DNA of 64,000 nucleotides from an uncultured Vampirovibrio sp. (GTDB taxonomy: Bacteria; Cyanobacteriota; Vampirovibrionia; Gastranaerophilales; Gastranaerophilaceae). Below, piece after piece: positions 27,925 through 36,825 of this stretch. The DNA is taken from positions 11,339 through 75,338 of the forward strand of contig CAJTXZ010000013.1 in NCBI GenBank assembly GCA_910583725.1, in the 5' to 3' direction. The position numbers and the translations under genes were made by a program. The stretch's first letter is position 1, and each line of letters opens with the position of its first letter. The notes beneath the pieces are model-generated. The model was given only the letters and a program-made list of their open reading frames with translations, had not been told where the DNA came from and did no database searches.

Positions 27925-30900
27925 ATGAATAAAAAGAAGTCATTTGTTAGTTTATTGCTTCCGTAATATTGTTTGGTTTAACCGTAATGCCATCTTATGC
28001 TGGTCTTGGTTCGCTTTTGGCAGAACATCTTGTAGAGCATTTTCTTGTAGATTATGGTTTGAGTTTATTAGAAATGTTTGCTACTGGCGGACTTATAGAA
28101 TTGGAACCTTATGAAGGTGCTTATACGAACACAATAATAACCGACAGGGATTTTAAACTGCATGACAGCTCTCTTCTTGTATTTCCAATAGTTGATGTTA
28201 CAAATACATCCTTTGGCGGAGTTACCACTGCTAGGGATTTTTTCAAAGTAATGGGAAGAGCCACTGTTGTTAACTATTCAAATTTAAAAGTTAACCCGAA
28301 TATTGTGCAAAATATTACACTAAGAAAAAATGATGTTGAAGGCGATATTGTATACCATGGGATGAATGCAGGTTTTATCAATTTTGGTGAAATTGATTTA
28401 AATGGCGGAACGGTAGATATGAAAGGGTATGATGGGACTGCTTCTTTATCAAGAAGCACAAACGGGAAATTCAACCTTAATGATTTATCAACTCTTAATT
28501 ATAAAAATTTAGCCAAGACCCTGGAGGAAAACATTGACCGGCCAAATGAAGAACATTATATTTCATATTTTATAAATTCAAATCAGGTTGAAGCAGGCGC
28601 TGTATCTCCAACCCCTACAAAAGGCACAGTTGATTCTGTTAATGTAAACGGCAGCAGTATTTTTATGAATATATTTGATGCTGATATTGATAGGGATGAT
28701 TATCGTCCTTATGTTTATTATCTTAAAGCAAGTGGAAGCGGAAATGTCATTTATAATTCAGGCGAGATGAGTTTAGTTTATACGGGCGGAAGTGATTCTG
28801 TTTTAATAAACGACAAAAGCCATATTGCTAATCAAAGAGGAGAAGAACTGAGCGAAAACGAACAGACGGCAGGATATATATTATCCCTTCAAACGGGGGA
28901 CGGGTTTACCGTATTAAACAATGAAGGTGCTTTAATTGATATCTACGAAGCCCTTGATAACAGCAATAAACCTATTACTTATAACAGGGGTGCCATAAAT
29001 CATATTGTAGATAACTACGGCATTATTGACGGGCTTAATGTCGGTAAAATTGATTTTAAGGTTAAAGATTCTATTAGTATTAAAAGAGGAACAGAAGCCT
29101 TAAATCATGGAATAATTAAAAATAGTCAATTAAATGTCGGTGATTTTTTAAGATTTAGAAATTATGGTGAAATTTCAAAGGATAGTGAGCAATCTTCAAT
29201 AGTTGTAGGTTCGGATGCGAAATTTTATAATGAGCACGATGCATATATTAAAGATTCTCAGATAACAAACAGGGTGTATGCAGATTTTTATAATAACGGC
29301 GACATATACTATTCAACAATAGATAATGATGGAACTTTCAACAACGGGGAGGAAGGGGATTCAACAGATATCCTAGGTCAGATAAGTTCTTCCGTAATAA
29401 ATAACTCTGAAATATTTAATAACTATGGATGAATTGATAATACCATAATAAATAACGATTATAAGTTTTATAACTATAGAGATATAGAAGTTGATGAAAT
29501 TAACAACTCCTGGCATTCGGAATATTTTAAAAACTACGGGAGTTTAAGGGCAAAAGAGGCGAACAACGATTCATCATTGCGATTTCTTGCAGACATTGCA
29601 AACATTACAAGATTAAACAATGAAGGTTCCATTCATATTGAAGACAACGGTTGGTTGTCTGTTATGTTTGGAGAGAATACTGACGGGAATTTATATGTGG
29701 AAGATGGCGGAACATTTCAACCATTACCCGGATACGCTGAATCACCTGTTTATATAAATGACTCTAAATCTAAGATATCAGTAGAAAAAGGTGGCTATTT
29801 TCGGGATACAACAGTAGAAAACTTTGGTGAATTTAAAAACGAAGGAACAACTTCAGTAAATAAATTTCGTAATAATGAAGGTGGAGTTCTTATAACGGGT
29901 TTTAATAATTTGTCTACCACAAGCGGCGCTATTTATAATGATGGTCTAATGCAATTTAGCGCTGAGGGCGATATTACTAATTTTGACATAAAAGGACGCG
30001 GCGAAGTTGAAATTGACAAGAATATAAATAATTTAAGAGCTATTCACCAGGGAAAAGTTACCGTAAAAGATGGTAAAATCTTCAATACTCTTGTTGGAAA
30101 TAAATATATTGTAGATGAAACTGTAAATGACGGAGAGGTAATACTTTCTAAAGGCGGGGATATAATAGGGGGATTTTCTGGAAATGGTAGATTAACTTTA
30201 GATTATGATGATCCTATGTCAATGACTGAGTATACTTTTATAGGGAAAAACGGGCAAAAGGTTAAACAAAAAGATATTGACATTTATAGCTCTGTAAGAG
30301 TTATAAATAATAGTGTTTTAGAATTTTCAGACAGCTTTAAAATCGGCAATATGTCTACAGTGTATACTCAAGCGGATGATATTATAAGTGCAGAAGGAAA
30401 CTCTATTACCAACTGGGGTACCCTAAGATTAGAAGGAGGCACAAATCATAACACTATCAAAGGCAGTGGCAAAACCGTTATTGAAGCTGGCTCTGTTTTT
30501 AATGAGGCATTAATTGATCAAGAATTAGAAATTGACTATGATACAGAATTTACAAGTGAACTTAAAAATATTGGCAGTTATGAGTTTACAAATACTGGCA
30601 TTTTTAATCTTCTGGGTGATTTATCGGGAACAATACAAGGAAGTAGCGGTAAAACCATTTTGCAAGACAGTATTGTAAAAGCTTCAAACGGAACTGAAAT
30701 TGAGGGTATGCTTGATATGAATGGTGCAGTTCTTGATATGAGAGATGGTGGGCTTACAACCGTAAACATTGGCGGACTTAACGGCAAGGGGGATTTGAAA
30801 ATTGATATCACAGCAGGCAAGGATAATAATAACAGTGATAAAATAAATATCCTAGATGCTTCAAATAACTCTGTTTTAAATCTTACAAATATTAAAATTA

Positions 30901-33900
30901 CAAATCAAAACGATATAACAGAAGCTGATCGCGGCAAATACAATAATGCTCTTACTTATGTTGATGGGAATGCGGACAACATTAATTATAAAATAAAGGG
31001 GAAAACCGGGGAAAATGCCATATACAGAGCCTTGGATAAATTAAATTTGTATGAATTTACCCTTGGTGATAAAGGGAAATTAAATGTTAATATCACAGAC
31101 AACCCTCTAAACCTTGATGATTATATAAACGGTACAAATGGTATTATAACAAGTGTTGATGTTTATAATGTTATTTTAGATACTGAACTTACACCTGTTA
31201 TAACAGGAAACGGAGGCTTTTTCCCAGAGGATAAAATTTGGACAATAAATCTTAATAACGGCTCAAAAATTTCTGCAAAAGATAATATTAACCAAAATGA
31301 TGGTGTAACAATTACAAAAGACGCCATTTTTAATATTGATGGTTCGCATAAAGCAGGGGCATCAATTGAAAACTTTAAAACTGCGGTTATAAACAACGGA
31401 ACTTTGAATGTTAATGATGTCGCATTTAAAAACAACACAACAGATATCGAAAACAATGCTTCATTAAATTTAAGCGGTACAAATAATATTGAAAATATTG
31501 CAGGCGATAACGGCACAACATCAATTAATGGCGGGCAGACTGAAATCAGCAATATTACCCAGGACAAATTAAATGTTTCAAAAGATACTGTTTTAAAGGT
31601 TTTAAATGCAGATATTAAAACAGAAATTGTAAATGACGGCAAAATTCAGACATCGGATAAGGTTAATAATACTGCAATCACAGGTGCCGGAACACTTGAA
31701 ATCCTGGGTAATATGACAAATGAAGCATTGATTACCCAGAATAATTTATCTATTGCTGATTTGGCATCTTTAACAAGTGTAATCAGCAGTCTGCATATAA
31801 AAAATGATATTTTAAATAACGGAACACTGGAATTAACAGGCAGCGGAACCTTATTTAACAATATCAACGGAATTGACAACAGTCAAACAAAAATCAGCGG
31901 AGATATCATAAATAATGCAGTTATTAATCAAGATGTTTACGTATCTGAAAATGGAACACTCACAAGTTCATTTGACGGTTTAAATAAAACCGTAACAAAT
32001 AATGGCATATTTAATATACAAGGTGATTTGAAAAAGGATATTTCAGGCACGGGCACAACCGTTCTTCAAGATAAGAACGTAAATGTTATAAATAACCGTA
32101 CCCAAATTGACGGTTCTTTAGATTTGAACGGCAAAACCATTGATATGAGAGATGCCAAAGGTTTGAATCAAAATCTTTCGGTTGGTGCGCTTAAGGGTGA
32201 AGGAAATTTAAAAATTGACGTCGATATGTCAAAAGCTCCAACAGCAAATAGCGATACAATAGAATTAATGAGCAAAGACAACAATGCGACAATAAACCTT
32301 AGTGCAATAAATATTACAAAGGATATAAAAAATAACGGTTCATTTGAAGATTATATTAATTATGTAAAAGGATATACTAATGGTGTAAACTTTAAAATTG
32401 GAGGAAGCGAAGACGGTGAACTTGTTGTTCTTACAAACGGTTTAAAATATACATTCACAAAAGGGGATGACGGATATTTAAATGCTGTTTCTCAAATGCA
32501 CACAGGCGGTCTAAGCGAGTATATTATAGGTGAAATTATTGCCGAGAATTATTCTGTAAATGATGATATGATTGTGCTTGGCAGCACTGATATGGCGGGA
32601 AAAACCCAATAAAAAGAGTATTCTTAAATAACGGAAAAACTCTCTCTGGCGATTTGATTTCCAATAATGACGGTATAACGGTTGCAAAAAATTATGAACT
32701 TATTCTTGATGGGACAAATAAAGAAGGTGCAAGCGTTAAAAATTTTAAAACAGCACTCATAAATAACGGTACTGCAAACGTTATGGGAATAAAGTTTGAA
32801 AATAATAAAACTGATATTGAAAATAATGGCCATCTGAACTTAAGTGATAACAATACCCTTGATACAATTAAAGGTGATGGTAATTTAAATATTAATGATG
32901 GCACAACAAGTGTTAATAAAAGTATTATCCAAAATGAAATTAATATTAACAGTGACACCGCAACGTTAATTACAGATGCAGACGGCTTAAGGGCAAATTC
33001 AATTAATAACAGTGGTACACTTGAACTTACGGGCGGAACGCTATCTCAAGCCGTAAACGGCGGTAATATCAATATTACTGGTGATGTTTCTACAAAAGCT
33101 GATAATTTGCAAGGGATTACATATGTTGAAAACACATTAAATATAACAGGTGGTTCAATAAAACAAGAAATAAATTCTGGGGCAACTTCTAACTTAAATA
33201 TTACCGGTGATACTACCCTCAAAGCAGACCTTTCTGGAATTTCAGGAAACGTTAGCTTAAAGAACGGAGCACTAAAACTTTCTAACAAAGGCGTAATATT
33301 TACGAATTCTCAAAACTTTACTGCCGAAAATAACACAACAATTGCGCTTAACAACGGTAAATCCGAAGATTTAAATTTTAATAAAGTCTCAATTGCTAAA
33401 GGTGACAACGTTAATTTGGAAATAGATTTTGGGGATGTCTTCAAAACCTCAGACAGCTCAAGCGTTTTAGGTAATATAAACCTTGCATTGCTTGATATAA
33501 CAAAACAAACAGAAGATAAAACTTACAATTTTACCAATCTAAACAATGTAAATGTTGATTTCAAGAATGTGGAAATCCTTAAAAACTCGCAAAGTGTTGA
33601 TTTTATTACTTATAATTCAGGAGATTTAAATGCTAGGAAAATCGGTAATTTGGGTTCTGCGATAAAAAATACAATGTCAGGAGAAAACCTTTATATTTTA
33701 TCAGGAGATGATGATACCGCAGGATACAACTTGCTTTCAGGTGGAAATCTTACCGTTAAAGGGCAAGGGCATTTGGTTACGACAACAGGAATTGTTGTGG
33801 ATAATCAAAATGCATTAACTTTGCAAGATGTAAATGTTAAAAATGTTGTAACAGGTTCTGATAATAAAGCAGCCATTACGGTTAATAAAGGGGCAGTGTT

Positions 33901-33988
33901 AAATATAAATGCTTCAAAACACAACGTTACAATTGAAGGAAGACAAATACAGATCATATATAAAAGATACAGGATATTATTTAGGTAA
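27925..33988 (+). pseudogene. Giant repeat-rich adhesin gene, broken by three lesions
   Basis: The ATG at 27925 starts a signal peptide (MNKKKSFVSLLL), but the frame shifts after 12 codons. One added T near 27960 would continue it as SVILFGLTVMPSYAG with an ideal cleavage site. The main frame (27969 onward) meets an in-frame TGA at 29430-29432 and then continues open in the same frame to 32612. A one-base slip in the G3A5C3 run at 32597-32607 moves it to another frame that runs to 33988. Read together this is about 2000 residues of Asn/Gly/Thr-rich beta-helix repeats (NNGTLNV, IENNASLNLSG), including a duplicated module. No C-terminal barrel remains: the 3' end is lost at an IS30 remnant. Probably a former autotransporter-type or surface-anchored adhesin. 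Confidence 0.75.
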
Positions 33989-34205
33989 AGATACAATATA
34001 TGAACACATATATAAAACTGGGAATGAGTTAACAGAGTTATTAACAAGAAAACGCGAACGAAGACGAAAACAAAAGAATAAAAAAAATGAAAAAGTATTT
34101 AATACCAAATAGAGCAGATATAGATTTAAGATCGCAAGAAGCTGGTAATCGACTTGAGTTTGAACATTTTGAAGTTGATGCAATAGTTTCCTCTAAAGAT
34201 TCAAT
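33945..34205 (+). mobile_element. IS30-type transposase remnant
   Basis: Two frames together encode a piece of an IS30-like transposase: GKDTIYEHIYKTGNELTELL then RKRERRRKQKNKK in one frame, and after a slip in the A run near 34085 IPNRADIDLRSQEAGNR and EFEHFEVDAIVSSKDS in the next. The family pattern is IYxxIY, a basic RRRK stretch, IPNRxxIxxRP and GxxExDxVVS. The DDE core beyond the first Asp is missing. It truncates the adhesin on its left and abuts an XRE tail on its right. Confidence 0.65.
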
Positions 34206-34254
34206 CAGCTTTATTGATTTTTGTTCTTCTAGACAACCTGTTCACAATAACCCA

Positions 34255-34386
34255 AAAGCACTTTTTGATTTTGAAAATCCCGATATAAGCAAAGAAGATT
34301 ATGCTAATGAGATAGTTAAACGGCTTGAAAACAATCCAGCTTTGCTAAAAACAATTTACAAAATTATAATGGCACTAGATTATTAA
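34255..34386 (+). pseudogene. C-terminal remnant of an XRE regulator gene
   Basis: ALFDFENP...RLENNPALLKTIYKIIMALDY aligns with the C terminus of the intact XRE protein at 56537-56851 (AFDFEHKN...QLKNNPEKIEDFYKIVMALTK). The helix-turn-helix part is absent, replaced by IS30 sequence. The same downstream sequence (candidate RNA element) follows both. Confidence 0.65.
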
Positions 34387-34397
34387 ACTATTTTTTA

Positions 34398-34575
34398 GAG
34401 GTAATTTTATACCTCGCCGTCCTAAAACATTTCATCATTCGCCCGAGAATGGTTTCATTTTAAAAAATTCTTGGCGGGGTTTTTGACCTAGAGAAAAATT
34501 CTACAGTCGAAATCTTGCGTCTGGTAACATGAAACTATTTTTAAATTGTGAGAGGGGCTACCCCGGGGTATTTTT
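34398..34575 (+). repeat. XRE-linked repeated element, copy 1 (possible structured RNA)
   Basis: This stretch is closely similar to 56875-57047 and, inverted, to 62375-62545. Shared blocks include ACCTCGCC, CTAAAACATTTCATCATT, CCCGAGAATGGTTTCA, GAGAAAAATTCTAC. Hairpins: GAGGTA/TACCTC, CATTC/GAATG, and an outer ACCTCGCC/GGCGGGGT pairing (with a G-T pair). It begins about 12 bp after an XRE stop codon. Similarity to copy 2 continues to the tRNA fragment at 34750. Confidence 0.7.
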
Positions 34576-34659
34576 TAAAATTGTTACATTGCTTATTCAA
34601 TCAGGGCGAGAGTTTCAGTTCATTTTATTCTATTATGTTGTTAAATGTGCTATTTTTCA

Positions 34660-34695
34660 TAAAAAATTGGCTTTCAGGGTTTGCCCAAAAGCCAA
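34660..34695 (-). terminator. Terminator linked to tRNA fragment copy 1
   Basis: TTGGCTTT...AAAAGCCAA stem followed on the minus strand by a T-rich run. It lies just 3' of the tRNA-derived segment, where the tRNA-fMet terminator would be. Confidence 0.7.
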
Positions 34696-34705
34696 TTTTA
34701 TCAAT

Positions 34706-34750
34706 TGGTTGCGGGAGCTGGATTTGAACCAACGACCTTCGGGTTATGAG
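34706..34750 (-). other. att site copy 1: 3' half of tRNA-fMet
   Basis: A 45-bp exact copy of the 3' half of the initiator tRNA gene (anticodon to CCA on the minus strand), identical to 48770-48814 and 57182-57226. The 5' half is absent, so this is not a tRNA gene but an attachment-site repeat, the left border of element A. Confidence 0.88.
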
Positions 34751-35363
34751 AAGCCGAAAGCTAGTTATAGCAAGCTTTTTGTGTGAAATAATGAGAAATG
34801 AATTTTTAGACACGGCAAGGATTTTAGCTTTTTTATTTTTCACATAATTTCTTATGAATAAACATTTATTTTAGATTTTATGGTGACAATTTGGTGACAA
34901 AATTGGATATAAAAAAGATTGTTTTTTGCTTTTTTATTTCAATTAAAAATATTTTGAATGAGTTTTATAATTACAAAATTACATTCCATATGAAATATAG
35001 CTGAAATAAAAGCAGTATAATAATTTCAGTTGTAATACAAAAGTAATTTTTTGTAATTTTACTATTGTATTTTGATTTGTATGGCAAATAAGGTTTAATC
35101 CCCCTAAAATCAACAGTTTACGACCATTTTTATTTGATTTATAATATTTAAAAAGGCTAAAAAGTAGATATATCTTTCTTTTAGCCGATTTTGTGTTACT
35201 TAAATGAGCATTTTAAAAGAATTTTCGCTTAATTGAAATTTATTCTATTTTACTCAATTCAGATTAAAGCAGATTAAACGGAATATTACCCCTATATATA
35301 AATACTCATAAAAGATTTTTCGGCTTAACCTGAATTAATCTGCAATTAACCAAAGGAAACATT
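34751..35363. other. Left end of element A, noncoding
   Basis: About 610 bp without a supported gene. It holds the arm-site repeat (34881-34900), a hairpin CTGAAAT/ATTTCAG near 35001-35027, and GCAGATTAA (35269-35277) facing TTAATCTGC (35335-35343) just before the methylase-like gene, a possible operator pair. Confidence 0.5.
34881..34900. repeat. Putative integrase arm site, left
   Basis: TGGTGACAATTTGGTGACAA, two copies of TTGGTGACA in tandem, identical to 48690-48709 near the other end of element A. Confidence 0.6.
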
Positions 35364-36095
35364 ATGGATTATTTAAAAGAATTTATTTCAAAACTACAAA
35401 GTTTAGATAAATCAAAGAACATTGCAACTGTTTTTAAAGATTTTCTAACATTAAGCACCTGTTCATTGGCACAGCCTTTTTGTCGAAGTCCAAATATAGA
35501 ACAAAAGTACAAAAATACAATATGCAATTATTCAAAAGAGCAAGCAGAAGAATTTTCAAAACTGCTTGCTCTTTTAATTTCAGCACTTGAAGAAAAACAC
35601 CAAGATTTTTTAGGCAAAGTCTTTTCGGATTTAAACCTTGGCAAATCAAATAAAGGCCAATTCTTTACACCATATCACGTTAGCAAAATGATGAGCAAAA
35701 TCAATATATCTGATATTGAACATCAGCTTGAAGAAAAAGATTTTGTTACTTTGTTAGAACCCTGCTCAGGAAGTGGCGGAATGATTATAGCTTATGCTGA
35801 AACATTGAAAGAAGAAGGCTATAACTATCAACGCCAATTATACGTTGAAGCAATAGATATTGATGAAATATGTTTTATGATGACGTATATTCAACTGTCT
35901 TTATATGGAATTCCAGCTAAAGTGCTACTGGGCGATAGTTTAGCTCTTAAATTTCAAAAAAGTTTATATACCCCACTATATTTCATAAATGGCTTTTTCT
36001 ATAAATTAAAAGCAAAAGACAATATTCCAAAGCCTGATATACCAAAGGAAATAATCCCGACACAACTTTCGTTGTTTAAGGAGGTTTTGGTATGA
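35364..36095 (+). CDS. N6-adenine methylase-like protein lacking the catalytic motif
   Basis: A 243-aa protein with the fold of HsdM/N6-adenine methyltransferases: GQFFTPYHVSKMM, SAM-binding motif I LLEPCSGSGGMIIAYAE and an acidic motif II-like stretch VEAIDIDEICFMM, then LLGDSL. The catalytic (N/D)PP(Y/F) motif expected after this point is not seen: the sequence reads SLYTPLYFINGFF. The domain is therefore either inactive, or a SAM-binding regulator or anti-restriction protein. Such orphan methylases are common on ICEs and phages. It overlaps the next gene by 4 bp (ATGA). Confidence 0.75.
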   Translation: MDYLKEFISKLQSLDKSKNIATVFKDFLTLSTCSLAQPFCRSPNIEQKYKNTICNYSKEQAEEFSKLLALLISALEEKHQDFLGKVFSDLNLGKSNKGQFFTPYHVSKMMSKINISDIEHQLEEKDFVTLLEPCSGSGGMIIAYAETLKEEGYNYQRQLYVEAIDIDEICFMMTYIQLSLYGIPAKVLLGDSLALKFQKSLYTPLYFINGFFYKLKAKDNIPKPDIPKEIIPTQLSLFKEVLV

Positions 36096-36544
36096 CACTT
36101 TTTGGCATAGGTAACCTCGATAATAAAATTAAGGAGGCAACCATGACAAAAGATGATTTGCACAATATATTTGATGAAAATGGACAACATAAGCTAAACA
36201 AATTTTCAACAGAACCCACCATTAAATTCAGTATTGATTTTTTTGAAGAAAAGCTAAAAGTTTTTGTAATCATTCCTGAAATAATAAAAATTAGTGCAAA
36301 CAAGGTTATAGGCTCGCTTGAAAATGCAAGGCGTGAGCTTATCTTATCAAAAGATTTTAAAATTTCATCTGATTTTAACAAGGTAACAATTGATAATATT
36401 GAACACGAAATACCTAAATTCTTCAACAGGAAGGCAATGAAAAATGAAGATAAAAACACTTGGGAGATAATTTTTAGGCAAATTTTTCGAGAAAGCATAT
36501 TTAACGAAATGCAAAGTTATAAAGATACAAATCAAAGAAAGTAA
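36092..36544 (+). CDS. Hypothetical protein of element A
   Basis: A 150-aa protein of unknown family, with mixed charged and beta-strand-like sequence (IKFSIDFFEEKLKVFVIIPEI). Two start signals are present: ATG 36092 behind AAGGAGG and overlapping the previous stop, and ATG 36143 behind a second AAGGAGG, in the same frame. The second has the better spacing. Cotranscribed with the methylase-like gene. Confidence 0.65.
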   Translation: MTLFGIGNLDNKIKEATMTKDDLHNIFDENGQHKLNKFSTEPTIKFSIDFFEEKLKVFVIIPEIIKISANKVIGSLENARRELILSKDFKISSDFNKVTIDNIEHEIPKFFNRKAMKNEDKNTWEIIFRQIFRESIFNEMQSYKDTNQRK

Positions 36545-36578
36545 AATCCTTATAATTTTTATTATAAGGAGAAAGATT

Positions 36579-36812
36579 ATGAAAATTTACAAAGCAACAA
36601 TTGTTCCAACTATTTCAGGCGGTAATATTGAAGTTAGAATTTCAGCAAATAGCGCAAGTCAAGCTATAGGATTAATAAAGACATTACCATACTTTAAAAG
36701 CTTTGTTAAACAACCAACACAAGAAGGTAAGGAAAATCATCTTTCAAAAATAAGTGAGCTTATTAAAAAGGCTAATGCTGATGAACAAGTGGATTTAGGA
36801 ACCATGGGTTAA
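36579..36812 (+). CDS. Small hypothetical protein
   Basis: A 77-aa protein with a strong AAGGAG ribosome site. It begins with a beta-rich stretch (YKATIVPTISGGNIEVRISAN) and continues with helices. No family recognised. It is the last gene of a three-gene operon, convergent with the nuclease-ATPase fusion. Confidence 0.65.
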   Translation: MKIYKATIVPTISGGNIEVRISANSASQAIGLIKTLPYFKSFVKQPTQEGKENHLSKISELIKKANADEQVDLGTMG

Positions 36813-36825
36813 ATTGTAGTTTATT

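Noticed and set aside
27925..33988. Programmed frameshifting in the adhesin
   Set aside because: There are three lesions of different kinds (loss, stop, slip) without slippery heptamers followed by a pseudoknot, so decay or sequence error is simpler.
34706..34750. Additional tRNA gene at 34706 or 48770
   Set aside because: Only the 3' half is present at both sites; the 5' acceptor strand and D arm are missing.
34529..34786. 85-aa open frame across the tRNA fragment
   Set aside because: It reads through the terminator and the att repeat and has a counterpart over the real tRNA at 57044-57292, so it reflects the conserved DNA and not a protein.
34751..35363. CRISPR array or other spaced repeat array
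   Set aside because: No regularly spaced 25-40-bp repeats were found here or elsewhere in the window, and no cas genes are present.
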